Position numbers and translations under genes: made by a program
Source of the DNA: Paulownia fortunei
Taxonomy: Eukaryota > Streptophyta > Magnoliopsida > Lamiales > Paulowniaceae
Reading direction: 5' to 3'
Assembly (NCBI GenBank): GCA_019321725.1
Contig: CM033116.1
Coordinates: forward strand, 4,398,642 to 4,462,641
Length of the DNA: 64,000 nucleotides
In this document: positions 11,701-23,229 of the stretch, piece by piece
How the letters are laid out: every line of letters begins with the position of its first letter
Position numbering within the stretch: the first letter of the stretch is position 1
Notes under the pieces: generated by a model
What the model was told of the DNA's origin: nothing
Database searches by the model: none
Seen by the model: the letters and a program-made list of their open reading frames with translations, nothing else

Positions 11701-14700
11701 TTGACTTTGAAAAAAATTGACACGACCAATTTAAAAGTCTTAAATTCAAAGCAAAAATTCAGGTAAACTATTTAGTTCTATGGTATGAACCTTGGGTTAG
11801 CAAGTCTAATTTCGATCAAGAAAAGATTAAGACTGTGATTGCATGACACGCACATTTTTTAGAATTGATTTTATGAACGAGAAGTAAAATTAAATATGTG
11901 TTTTAAATTTGAATGGATTTTTTGGAGAAAAAAATATAATAATGATGTTCGATGTGATTTTTTTTACTAAATAATGTTTGATAGATCGTTGTTTTATGGG
12001 GAAGAAAAAAGACTAAAGAAACATGCTTGGTTAGTAATAGATAGTTTTTTTTTTTTTTAAATAATAATATATTTGACGTGATATTTTTTTATTTGTTGGT
12101 TTGTTGTTTTACAAAAAAAAAAAAAAAAGAAAAACTAAGAGATTACATTTTTCAAAAATTTCTCTTAAATGTTAAATAACAAGTATTTCCCCCAAAAAAA
12201 TTGTTAAACAGAATTTTTTAAAATGAAGTGGCTAAGAAATTGCAGCCTAAAAGTTTTATTTTAAAGTTTCTTTTAGCTATATACCTCAACCAATGGCCCT
12301 TATAAGGGAAGAGTTATTGATTTTGTTATACATTGGGAAAATCACTTAAAACTTCTTTAAATAGTTTTTTATATCCCAAAATTCCATAGAAATATATCTC
12401 AATCCAAAAACTCATTCCATAATTTTTTCATTCTGAAAAAAGCCAACAATTAACTTTATACCGACACCGTAAATCTAATTAATTTTTTGACTAAACTACC
12501 TTGACTCCTTAGATAAAAAATATTCTAATGGATTTTCTTGTGAATTGTTCAAATTGAAAAATTATATCAATTTTATTTTAATTTCAATAAATTTAATATT
12601 TGGAGAAACATATTTTCTTGAATTTTTACGTATATAACTTATAATAGAGATATTTTTAACTTTAAAGATTGAATAAACTAAACAACAAGATTAAAAAATT
12701 TCAAAGTTCATAAATTAAGTTTTGTACAATTTTTTCAGTATAAATAAACGACTACAGTTAAATGAAAACTAATTTATAATTTGAATATCATCATAAAACT
12801 AAAAGGTAAGGAACTTCAAGAGTACTTTCGTCAAAAACTCACAAAATCATAATGGGGTTAGGCTAAAAATTAACGTTTAATTTTTTTGGAATGAAATGTT
12901 GGTGAAATTAGTGTTTTGGGTTGAATAATAATTGCACGGGTTTTTTGGATATAAGTATTTTCTTTAAGGGGTTTTTTAGTAATTTTTCCTAGTATATTTT
13001 TCCAATTTAATCATAGTGAGTTTTAAAAAAATCATATATATTAATTTGTAAACATTTTATATCTGCTATTAATTAAGTGATTGCCCACTTAATTTAACTA
13101 AATTTCTTGAATAGATTTAAAAAAAATAAAATGCATGGGACATATTTTTTTTAATATTAGTAATAGGAGTACAAAAACGCGTTCTACAGTTGGAATCATT
13201 AGATTCATTACCAGTGAACGAACAATCAAAAGAAGACTTAGTAAACTTTTAGACATTCAAGAATGATTTTAGTAAGAAACTTGCGTTACTTACCTTTGTA
13301 ATCATGTCCAATCTTTGTAAATCTTTCACAAGATATTTAATTTCAATTAATATATATTTTTTTTCCTTTCTCATTTATTAAGAGAACCCATCCCCTAAAT
13401 TCGAATATATCAATTTCTTTCACCATCAGTAAAACATACATATTCCTCATTTTCATGTACAAACATTTGAACGTTGACGAGTCATATATAATGGAAATTA
13501 TTGGTCCTAAATTGCTAAAATTTTCTAAATTTACCTCACGACCCTAAAAAAAGGGAAGTTGGGAGAGGTTTTACGCGACTTTTTCATGGACCATAGCGGC
13601 CTTCTCGTGGCGGCGTGGGCGGTGGGCCGCCCTAGTTTGGAAGTCCGCTCAATACTTGGAACAAAATTGTCAAATTGGGAGTTAGAAATTAATCAAAATT
13701 GTAATGATGAATAATTAGGAAAAATAGGGAGGTGATCAGCTCAAAAGGCATTTTTTTCCAACTATGCATATATATTGCGAAAGGCCGACTTCTGGTAAAG
13801 GGCCTTCAATTTTCAAGTCTTCCTTTTGACACTATGGACTCTTATACTAATAATAATTGGTATTCTTTCACTAAGATACCACGACTCCAACTGCCGCAGC
13901 TACAGATTGCCTCGACTATTTTACTTATGGGGTTGTTTTTTAAAAGGGTATTTTTTTATTTAAAATTTTAAAAATATATTTATTTTATCTATATTCATTA
14001 GAATTTTTTTTTTATTTAAAATTTTAAATTAATTAATAATTTATGTTTTTTCATACACCTATCGAAATTCATTTTCAAACATTACAATATTTCATTTCAT
14101 TTCACGTATTTTAATGTAGAAAAGAGCACAAAATTCAATTTTTATTTACAAACTTACATATTCAATATAAAAATATAACTAATCCAAATATATTTTTATT
14201 TTTACATAAATATCTAATAAAAATATTTCCAACCCTAAAAATACTGGAGATTTGAAAATGAAGCTAAACGGGCTACGCTTCTGATATTATAAGGTTTTGG
14301 GTTCTAAATCCACATTTATCTATTTTCATAACAATTGTTAGTAGATTAAAAATTGTTTGCAATTGTTAAAAGATGATTATTAATTGAAGTTTTTTATTGA
14401 TTAATATTTATGAATTATGAATTATTAAATCAATAACTGGAAGAAAAAGAAGAAAAAAAAAGAAAAAGGCCTAACTTCTATTTTGCAGCATTGCCATAAT
14501 TGTTGACCATTTTATTTTTAGGTACTCCGCAATTTAAGTCACGTAAAACTGTGAGAAACATCGAAGAAAAAGCAAAGACGCGTGTGACTTTTACAAGGAC
14601 AGTTTATTTGAATGATTACTAATTTTCCCAAGAGCTATAGAAAATTGTGTCATAACTTACGCAACAATGACTTAATAATAATTTTATTATTAAAAATAAA

Positions 14701-14950
14701 AATTTATGTAATTTTAATATACGACTTCGTCTCACAAATATGATGACTTCTGTTGGTGGAGAAAATCACTTTGCGGTCAAAAAAAGAGCTTATGATTACA
14801 TTTCACTTGGACTCGGTTTGATTTTTTTAGCTACACATATCTCCATGATAGCTATACACATACCTACCAAAGAGAATTTTCATACAATCTCGTATTTTTC
14901 TTGGCTCGCAGTCGTTCTTTCTCGTCCTAGTATTGAGTACTTCAGTTGAA
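8760..14950. other. Gene-poor AT-rich intergenic DNA
   Basis: No gene is supported. Long A/T homopolymers occur near 9762-9776, 12040-12058 and 12112-12128. A CA/TG-rich microsatellite-like stretch lies near 9260-9330. A cluster of TGGGCC motifs at 11144-11216 and a short GC-rich island near 13590-13640 stand out and are reported as findings. The small open frames at 13732-13971 and 14740-14949 lack domain signatures and sit in low-complexity DNA. Confidence 0.6.
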
Positions 14951-14967
14951 ATACGGCTCCATTGATG

Positions 14968-15420
14968 AATTACCAACTTTTTTTTTAATCTTTTAAGGAG
15001 ATTTTGGAGGGGTTAATTAGGTTAGCTAGCTATCGTGGTGGTAATATCCTAAATAAATTCGTTGTATTTTTAATAGGGAGAAATTTTAAAAAATAAGACA
15101 TGGTTTGATTAGTTTACCTAGTCCAAATTTTATAATCGTCTCCTTACTCCATAACGAGTATAAGTATATCTTTTCTATAAATAATATATATATTTTTTAT
15201 TCGATAAATTACCTATTTTTTTTAATCTTTTAAGGAAAATTTGGAAGGGTTGATTAGCTAGCTAGCTATTGTGGTGGTCGTATCCCAAGTAAATTCATTG
15301 TGTTTTTAATACGGAGAAATCTTTAAAAATAACAAAAAGTTTAATTAGTTTACCTAATCCAATCGCCACTTGACTTAACGAATATAAGTATATTTTTCTT
15401 ATAAATATATATTTTTTTAT
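14968..15420. repeat. Diverged two-copy tandem duplication, unit about 240 bp
   Basis: The block TTTTAATCTTTTAAGGA... GCTAGCTAT...GTGGTGGT near 14980-15045 recurs at about 15216-15285. The same order of shared segments follows both times: an AATTCGTTGT or AATTCATTGT block, then a GGAGAAAT block, then a GTTTACCTA block, then ATAAGTATAT. The copies differ by many substitutions and short indels, so the duplication is old. There is no coding content. Confidence 0.8.
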
Positions 15421-15884
15421 TAACAAGGAGAATACTAGTTTGTTTTTTAATTATTATTTAAATAATTTAAACTCATAATCAATAAAGTGGTAGGTACAAA
15501 ATATTTATTAATAAACTAACTTAACTCGCTTTCCTATAAACAATATGCTATAGCTAGATTATATTCTTCAAGTTTTATTAAAGAAAATTCCAAGTTTTAT
15601 TCGGTGGGTATTAGTTCTAAAGGCATATTTTATTTTTTAGCTCGTCTATATTAATTAACACATATTTTCATATTTATATTTAATAAGATTATAAAACCAT
15701 ATTAACAAATGCCATTTTTATGCCTTTAATTAAACCAAAATAATTATATTTTTTGCATTGATCATTCCTAGTCAATCAAGCTAAATCTTTTCTATTTCTA
15801 AATTTTGGACGAAAGTGTGAAACCCTCAACTTTAATTCCTAGACAATGATGAGTCACATAGACTGCACCACAAAACTGGCAATC

Positions 15885-15904
15885 TGTGTGTGTGTGTGTG
15901 TGTG
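15885..15904. repeat. (TG)n microsatellite
   Basis: About ten uninterrupted TG dinucleotides are read directly from the sequence. Confidence 0.9.
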
Positions 15905-16877
15905 CGTTTCACCTTTTCAGGCTGCGAAAAGTGGCCGAAATGTTAGAATTTTAGATGCATTTTGGTAAGTTGAATAAGAATTTCAGCTCAATCTATAATT
16001 AGCAAAATTAACTTGACTTGGAAAATATGGTACACGCACGGAAAATAAGTTATATACTATACAAATAAATAAAAGCAGCCGCAAAATTAAAAATATTTAA
16101 TTAGCTTATTAGTGCGAAAATTACGTGCTTATGAGTGTATATGTCACTAGAAGCCCAACGCACGTAAGCAAATTCTGAGTTAATTATGTTGTAATGTTAT
16201 ATATCAACTTTTAATTTTCACTTTTTATTGTAATTAATTGACTTAGAAGAATTTAATTAATCAATCATTTTCAAATAAAAGGAGGTGAAAAAAGAGTGAA
16301 GAGATAGTCTTCTAATTTCTAAACTAAAAAATTCATAAATAAATTCTTGGAATGTTCACTATGAACAATACCTAACTTAATGGCCCATTTGGAACTGTAA
16401 ACTTTAAAAGCTTTTCTGTCACGGGAGGTAATCTTTTATGTTAAAGATGATAAAATAATACAAAAAGGGTTTTTCTTTTTTACAAGTTGACAAGTATGGC
16501 AAGGAATATTATTACAGTAAGAACTTATTGAAGAAAATAATCATATCAGACACATATAGTTTGATATCCTAAATAATGAGAATCCTAATAGAACATGTTC
16601 TTATATATATCACTTGGTATTCCAGTTTGAATGAAGAAGCTGTCTTGCAGCTAGCTTGTGGTTAATTAGACGTGTTGCGTGTTGAAAATAATAGTTACCA
16701 AAAACTAACTCTTATCTAATGAATCACTCTACTATTTTTCAAGAACTCCGTTAGGGTTCTGAGTTTTTTGTTCAACGAAAATTTTTCGATACTTAATTTA
16801 GTAATAATTGTTAAAAGTATATAGAAATATTTATTGAATAACAATAACATATCATTGAATTTATAGTTAGAGACTAC

Positions 16878-16900
16878 ATATATATATATATATATATATG
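16878..16900. repeat. (TA)n microsatellite
   Basis: About eleven uninterrupted AT/TA dinucleotides are read directly from the sequence. Confidence 0.9.
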
Positions 16901-17710
16901 CATGTATAGTTGGATCTTGTTAATTCAATCTTACTAGGACTCAAACTCGATCGAACCAACACAACATACTTAGGTTTATCGGAATTTATTTATAACACTT
17001 TTTTTTTCTTTTTTAAGTCATAGAATCCCGTCATAATATGTATACTCTTTGTACTAACTCTATTTCATTTCTCATTGATAACTATTGTGTCGTGAGAAAG
17101 AATGAGAAAAAAAGTTGGAACTTATTTTGAGTTGTTTGCTGCTGAAAAAAAGCTAACTTTTCATTTCATATTAATTGGATGGATGCTAAAACGTTGGGCT
17201 CACAGCTCAAGTTTTGATATCTTTGTGACTATGTGAGATTAGCTTAAAAGCGCATCACCAACTTGCTTAAATCACATGTCATAAAGTGCTTTTTGCCTTC
17301 ATACTGTATGACTGGCTAGGAGCAACCCTTTTTAGATATTTTCGCCAAGTCGTAATTTGAACACGTGGAAATTAGAATGGCAATGAAGTCCTCGAGTTCT
17401 TGAAAAGTTACTAATTTAGTCCCTCGGGTAAATTTTTCATTACTTTAGCCCCTCAATTTCATATTTCTTTTTTGTAGTTTAAAATCTGAAATTCCTTAAA
17501 TCTTTCAAAAATAGTTTTTAGGAAAATTGTCCGTGTCATATAATTAATCCCACAATTATATATATTTTTTTGAGTAAAATCCTGTAATTAATTGACTTTT
17601 CCTTGAATAATAATAGCTTTTGAGCTAACAAATGGATAGAATCTTAAAATTTCGAAAAAAGCAGAACTATGATATGAACACATGCAGTTGAAATTATATT
17701 TTTGAAAATT

Positions 17711-18130
17711 CACTACAATAAAGAATAATATAAGAGAAAAAAATGTTAAAGTAATAATATCAAAATTATTAAAAATGATATGTATTAAGTGATATTAATT
17801 ATTATTTCATCACAACAATGACAATGGCAACAAGAATTGTCTAAATTATCACCTTTGACAATTAACCACATATGTAAATTGACAATAAAAATATAGTCAC
17901 AAATTATTGGGTCAATTTTTATTGTATCTAAATCGTCACTATCAATGACGACAAATTATATACGATTCTTACATCATTAATTTTTGATAATGATAAAAAA
18001 ATTATTTCTATTAAACTTATAAAAGTAATTATTATGGCAGAACAAAATTTTTTGTTACTAAATTTTTATAATTAGTGACAATTTTAATATTATCATTTAA
18101 TATTTTATTATTAATATTCTCTTTTTTTTA
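17711..18130. mobile_element. Possible CACTA-type DNA transposon remnant
   Basis: The stretch starts with CACTACAATAAAG, close to the CACTACAAGAAA ends of plant CACTA elements. It then has dispersed GTCACT, GTTACTAA and AGTGACAA motifs in both orientations, which resembles CACTA subterminal repeats. No matching right end (TTGTAGTG) or 3-bp target duplication was found and there is no transposase, so this is a tentative call on a decayed or partial element. Confidence 0.35.
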
Positions 18131-19940
18131 AGTAATTTAGAGTTTAGAGTCATAATTAGTTCTAAAAAGCTCATTTTTGAACTATCATTGGGGTTCCATA
18201 TGCTTGGTTTTAATTATGTCCGTGGAATGAAGCATAAATCATGATGGGATTGCCAAAATTTGGAGTATGAAAATGTTGGAAAGAAAACAAAAGGCTTTTA
18301 GCCTAAAGGTGGTATTGGTTTGAAAAAAGTGGGAAAGGGGAGGCCACAGCAGAGAATCATGCACAGTTCAAATAATACCCAACAAGAAAAAGTTGAAAGT
18401 TTTGGGGAAAAAAAAGAGCAGTCCCTATTCTTAATATCCTGAAAATCCGGTTACATGATATCTTGTCGGATAGTTTTAATTAGAATAAGCTCACTATAAT
18501 TGCATCAATTAGCCCTTTAGTGATGCTCTTGGCAATGATTTGAATCAGTGTAACAGAAGGTGATTAGTGGGAAAATTAACAGTCTAATTTAAATTATCAC
18601 TCCTTTCTTATTGTCACGATTTTTATTATTAGGAAAACGTGAAAACATACGAGAACGGATAGTACATTATATCAGCGAATGTGTATCAATTTGTGTATAT
18701 CTCATTATTTATTTTATATATTCGATTATGTGTGTTTCAATCTAATCAGTATTCAAATAAATTAGGGAGACTTGTAAAAAATATACTAATTAAGGATCTA
18801 TTTAGTTTCTTGATCGCACAAAAAGGGGGAAAAATAGGAAGATGATGAAGTAAGAAGAGATATAAACTCGTAGTTGGGGCAAAAATTTGAGAAGGAAAAT
18901 ATAAAAATAATAATAAAAAAAGGCTGACAGTGATTATCATAATATCTTGTGCACAGGCTAGCCATATTTTTCTTGAAATGAAAAGGGGATGAAATGAAAT
19001 GATGTGAAAGATCATGATTCATGCCTCATAATTCATGTATAGTAGCAATGAGTAATTCTTGGGCTAATTGTTGGCCAAATCTGATTTTGGGTAAGAATTA
19101 CATTTGGATTCTATTTGTTTTGATGAAAAATTTGTGGAAAGGAAAAAGTTTGGACGGAATCCAAGAATGAATCCTCGGTTTTATTTAGGTTTCATTGAGT
19201 ATTGTGGAAAAAAATATATTTTAGAATAATACTTAGTGAGAAAATATATTGACGAATATAAGAATATATGATTTTAATTCTTTATGGAGATATTTTTTAC
19301 TATAAATATAATGTTTTATAAAAATTTATCTAATTAATTATGTCACATCATCATATATGTATATACTATTGATATAATTTAAATATGTATACCGATATAT
19401 ATAAAAATATATAATAATTTATATATGTATTTATAATCATAATTGATATTTATTTAAAATATTTTAGGAAGATAAAATGTATTTTGGATGAAAAAATATT
19501 AAATATTTGTTTTATTTCCTCAAAACACTCAATACCATGAAATCTGAAACCAAATATTGCCCAAAATTCTTCCCAGTTAAATTAATTTGAGTAACTCACA
19601 AAACAGCTTCCGAAATTCAACATTTTGGACTCCATTATCTCAATCCATTTTCCCTCTATATTATTTCAGCTCTAATACCATTGACTGACGGCAGCAAGAG
19701 AAATTCCACTTGTTCCAAGGGACAAAAATGTCAAATGCATTTTGTGTGTATGCGTTGGTAAAATTCCTTAAGAACTACTCCAACCCAATATATATCCAAG
19801 ACCTTTGTCTTTTCTTATTCCTCTTCTTTTAAACTATAGCATCTTTTACACATTTAGTTAGTATTTTTTAAATGCACTACACATGGATTTAATATATAAC
19901 AAGTGAATAGGAACAAAATTATAGTAATATGAATTATACA
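18131..19940. other. Gene-poor AT-rich intergenic DNA
   Basis: Nothing with domain support was found. Two overlapping minus-strand open frames at 18746-19022 encode phenylalanine- and isoleucine-rich low-complexity peptides of the kind that AT-rich DNA throws up by chance. Confidence 0.55.
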
Positions 19941-19943
19941 ACA

Positions 19944-20240
19944 TGAAGTTAATCAAAATTTAATTAATTTGATGAAAATTTCAAAACGTACTGACATTTA
20001 TTAGGATAAATTTACATCTTTTTATTAGTTGAGTACAAATTTCTTGGACTTGTCAGTTGGAGTACTTTAAGGGATTCAATAATCGAAGTTAATCAAAATT
20101 TAATTAATTTGATGAAAAATTCAAGTGTACTGACGTTTCTAAGACGTATTTACATCTTTTTATTAGCCGAGTATAAATTTCTTGGATTGATGTACATTTT
20201 TTTTATCAATCGGAGTACTTAAAGGGGTTCAATAATCGTG
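19944..20240. repeat. Diverged tandem duplication, unit about 140-150 bp, upstream of the WIP gene
   Basis: A segment beginning GAAGTTAATCAAAATTTAAT occurs at about 19945 and again at about 20085. Both copies continue through shared GTACTGAC, TTACATCTTTTTATTAG, AAATTTCTTGGA, GGAGTACTT and GGGTTCAATAATCG blocks. The second copy carries small insertions. It lies about 390 bp upstream of the WIP start codon and so may be part of its promoter. Confidence 0.8.
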
Positions 20241-20626
20241 AGAAATGGGATTGAAGGAAAAAAACAAAGAAGAATATAAGTAATATATATAAGTTGGCAT
20301 TTGTTTAGACTATTCTAGGATTCTCTTCATCCAGTTAGACCCGATAGTTGCATGTCATTTTCCTTAAACCCCACCACTAATACCTCTTTCTATCAATTCT
20401 CTGGGTAAATACTGAGGGGTGGGATGTGGGTGGGTTGGGGGTGGGGGGGTTGTCGAGAAATGAAACAGAAACAAAAAGGGTTTTTCAAAAAGACAAACCA
20501 AACCAGCATTCCCAAAAATCAATATTTGGTTCAAGCTTTCCCACACAAAGTCCAACTATAATAATCCCTTCTTAGGACAGAATTGAACAAAATTTCTCCT
20601 ACTAACATGGGCATAAGAAAACCACT

Positions 20627-23229
20627 ATGTACAAGGATATAAATTTGTGCTTTGATCCTCCAAATTTCATTGAATGGCTCAAGCCATCTTCCTCTCCATC
20701 ATCACCTTCTTCCTCCTCTTCTTCACAAGAATTAATTCTGTTCAAAAACCCCATGACGAGTTTCTTGAAATTTCCTCTCTATTACCAGCAGCAACCCCAG
20801 AAGGAGGACGAATATTTCTACGAAACAATCCAATGCTTGCCTCTTCTTAGCAGGTTGACAGAGAAAAGAGAAGCGAAAGAAGAAGAAGATGATCATGGAG
20901 AGAAGAAAGGGAGATTTGTAGGGGTGGAAAATGAAAAGGTTGAGAATGTCACAGTGGCTTTGCACATAGGGTTGCCTGATATAGGAGAGATGGAAACTGA
21001 TCAGCCAAAGCATTACAGTTTCAAGGAAGAAGAATATGTGAAGAAGAAGAGTGCTCCTAATGGCTGCAGTTTCAATGCCGAGAGGAGATTTTGGATCCCA
21101 ACACCAGCCCAGATTCTTGTTGGGCCTATGCAATTTTCCTGCAACATATGCAACAAGACCTTCAATAGGTACAATAACATGCAGGTTAGTCATATTTTTA
21201 AATTTATGGAAGTTTGGATGATGATCTTGCCTAGTCGATGAATTTCAAAGCGAACCTTGAATAGGTAAATTCACCTAGAATATTCATGCATGACAAAAAG
21301 ATTAAAAGATATGGTTGTGGGCTCGTGGCGGTGATCGATGATTCTTAAATTTTTGGCGTGTTTTCAATTAGTTAAGATGTTAAGTCGTATACGCGTTATT
21401 GGCCATCGTGTGAAGAAGATAGACACAATCTAAGATATAAAGTGGAATGGAAAAGCAGACATTAGTATTCACATATCACTAAATTTTTTTAGAAATCTCT
21501 AGTTATGAAGTTCTATTCAAAAGACATATATATCTAAAATCTTGCCTTTTTCTAGTTTAGCATGTCAAGTTATGCAAATGTCATGACTTATCTTCTTAAG
21601 CATCAAATATATTGCAGTAGGATCATACACTCCAAGCCAGAGCATTTTCCATTAGCATACACGAATATTTAAATTAGTGGCTCTATACATCAATTGAATT
21701 CCATGTTACGTTATTTCTAAATTTTTCTTAGTTTTGCTCAAATTTTATTTTACTGAGCTGCATGCATTTGAAGTTCAATAGTTTCTCATTTAATTGGAGT
21801 GGACAAATTGGTAGGGTTGTTTATAATTAGGTCCTTATGTCCAAAGAATTATTTTTAGCATTTTCTGAGGTCCACCTAATAAACCTTTACATAATTTCAC
21901 TTCCTCGAATCCTAGGAAATCATAACATAGACGCACTTTGGTCATACAGTGTATTCAATACCTAGATTGATGTATTAATTCTACTATATCGAAAAGAGGC
22001 TTAGGGAATATGACAATGATTCGATTATACATGTATTTCAATTTTCGGACAATATAATATGATTTATAGGAAAGTAATGGTTTCTTGTACACTTTACGGT
22101 AACATAGTTCTATTTTCTTGAAATTCTCGTGAATCCAAAACTCAAGAATTCATTCCCATAAGAAGCAAAAGGCATATTTGATCCTAAGATTCAATAAAAG
22201 TATTTATGATAAATAAAAAGAAACAAGATTCTAGTGACTTACACATGCATTTTACTTGAAAACAAATTCAATCCAAAGAAATATAACAGAAGCGAATCAT
22301 CCCAGATATGAAACTGTACTCCTGCAATAAATATTTAGCATATCAGATTAGGATTAGTCAGAAAAAATAGATTAATTAAATGGATCTTCTATCACATTTT
22401 TGTGTCACACTCAGTTTCACAATTATGTATGCATCAAAATGTATATCCAGGTATACACTCGTAACAATAAATGTACTGGTGTGGGGTAACTGTGTAACAA
22501 ATAATTCATTTTTTTTGGAGAACTTATTAATGAATGTATAGGTGTGTCAGAAGATCCATAAGAGATTAATTGATCAATTTTTTTGGTCTTGTTCTTTTGC
22601 TAAGAGATTAGACAATCAAGATCAATTGTAAGTCAAACATTTCTTTATAAAGCAATATATGTGTGTCATTCTGCTTATATTTATTAGATTTGCACACTTG
22701 TAATAATCTTAATAATTATAGAATACGCTTACAAAACAGTGACCTTTTTCCACAGAAAACTAAACTGATAATGTCTTTGACTTGGTGCATGCAGATGCAC
22801 ATGTGGGGTCATGGTTCAGAATTCAGAAAAGGGCCAGAATCACTAAGGGGAACACAGCCAGCAGCAATGCTGAGGCTGCCCTGCTACTGCTGCGCCCAGG
22901 GTTGCAAGAACAACATCAACCATCCCCGAGCCAAGCCCCTCAAAGACTTCAGGACCCTTCAGACTCACTACAAACGAAAGCACGGCGCCAAGCCCTTTGT
23001 CTGCAGAAAATCTTGCGGCAAATCCTTTGCTGTCAAAGGGGACTGGAGGACTCACGAGAAGAACTGCGGCAAGCTCTGGTACTGCACCTGCGGCTCAGAT
23101 TTCAAGCACAAGAGGTCGCTCAAAGATCACATTAGGTCATTTGGAAAGGGCCATTCCCCACACCCTTCTCTTGAGGGCTTCGACGACGAAAAAGAATGCG
23201 TCACCGCCTGCTCCGAGGACGAGAACTAA
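20627..23229 (+). CDS. WIP-family C2H2 zinc-finger transcription factor (TT1/NTT/DOT5 type)
   Basis: Two exons, 20627-21184 and 22795-23229, joined across a 1.6-kb GT-AG intron, encode 330 residues. The single intron after NNMQ inside the first finger is the position I expect for WIP genes. The N-terminal half has a serine run (21-33), an acidic patch (81-90) and the conserved [10 protein letters not shown] (108-117). The family triplet WIP is at 156-158. Four fingers follow: C172/C175-H188/H192, C219/C223-H244/H249, C256/C260-H273/C277 and C283/C285 onward, with the hallmark blocks [17 protein letters not shown] and [16 protein letters not shown] proteins are nuclear regulators of organ patterning and seed-coat flavonoids. 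The third finger has C-X3-C where family members normally have C-X2-C, because of an extra serine. Which paralogue this is cannot be told from sequence alone. Confidence 0.93.

Noticed and set aside
18746..19022. Hydrophobic minus-strand frames that could be membrane peptides
   Set aside because: The Phe/Ile/Leu richness follows from AAA/AAT-rich DNA; two frames overlap and neither has a motif.
20732..21193. 153-codon minus-strand open frame
   Set aside because: It is antisense to exon 1 of the WIP gene, whose plus-strand protein is clearly real; it has no domain of its own.
22782..23135. Alternate-frame open reading frames over WIP exon 2 (also 22997-23236)
   Set aside because: They are shadows of the GC-rich zinc-finger exon in other frames.
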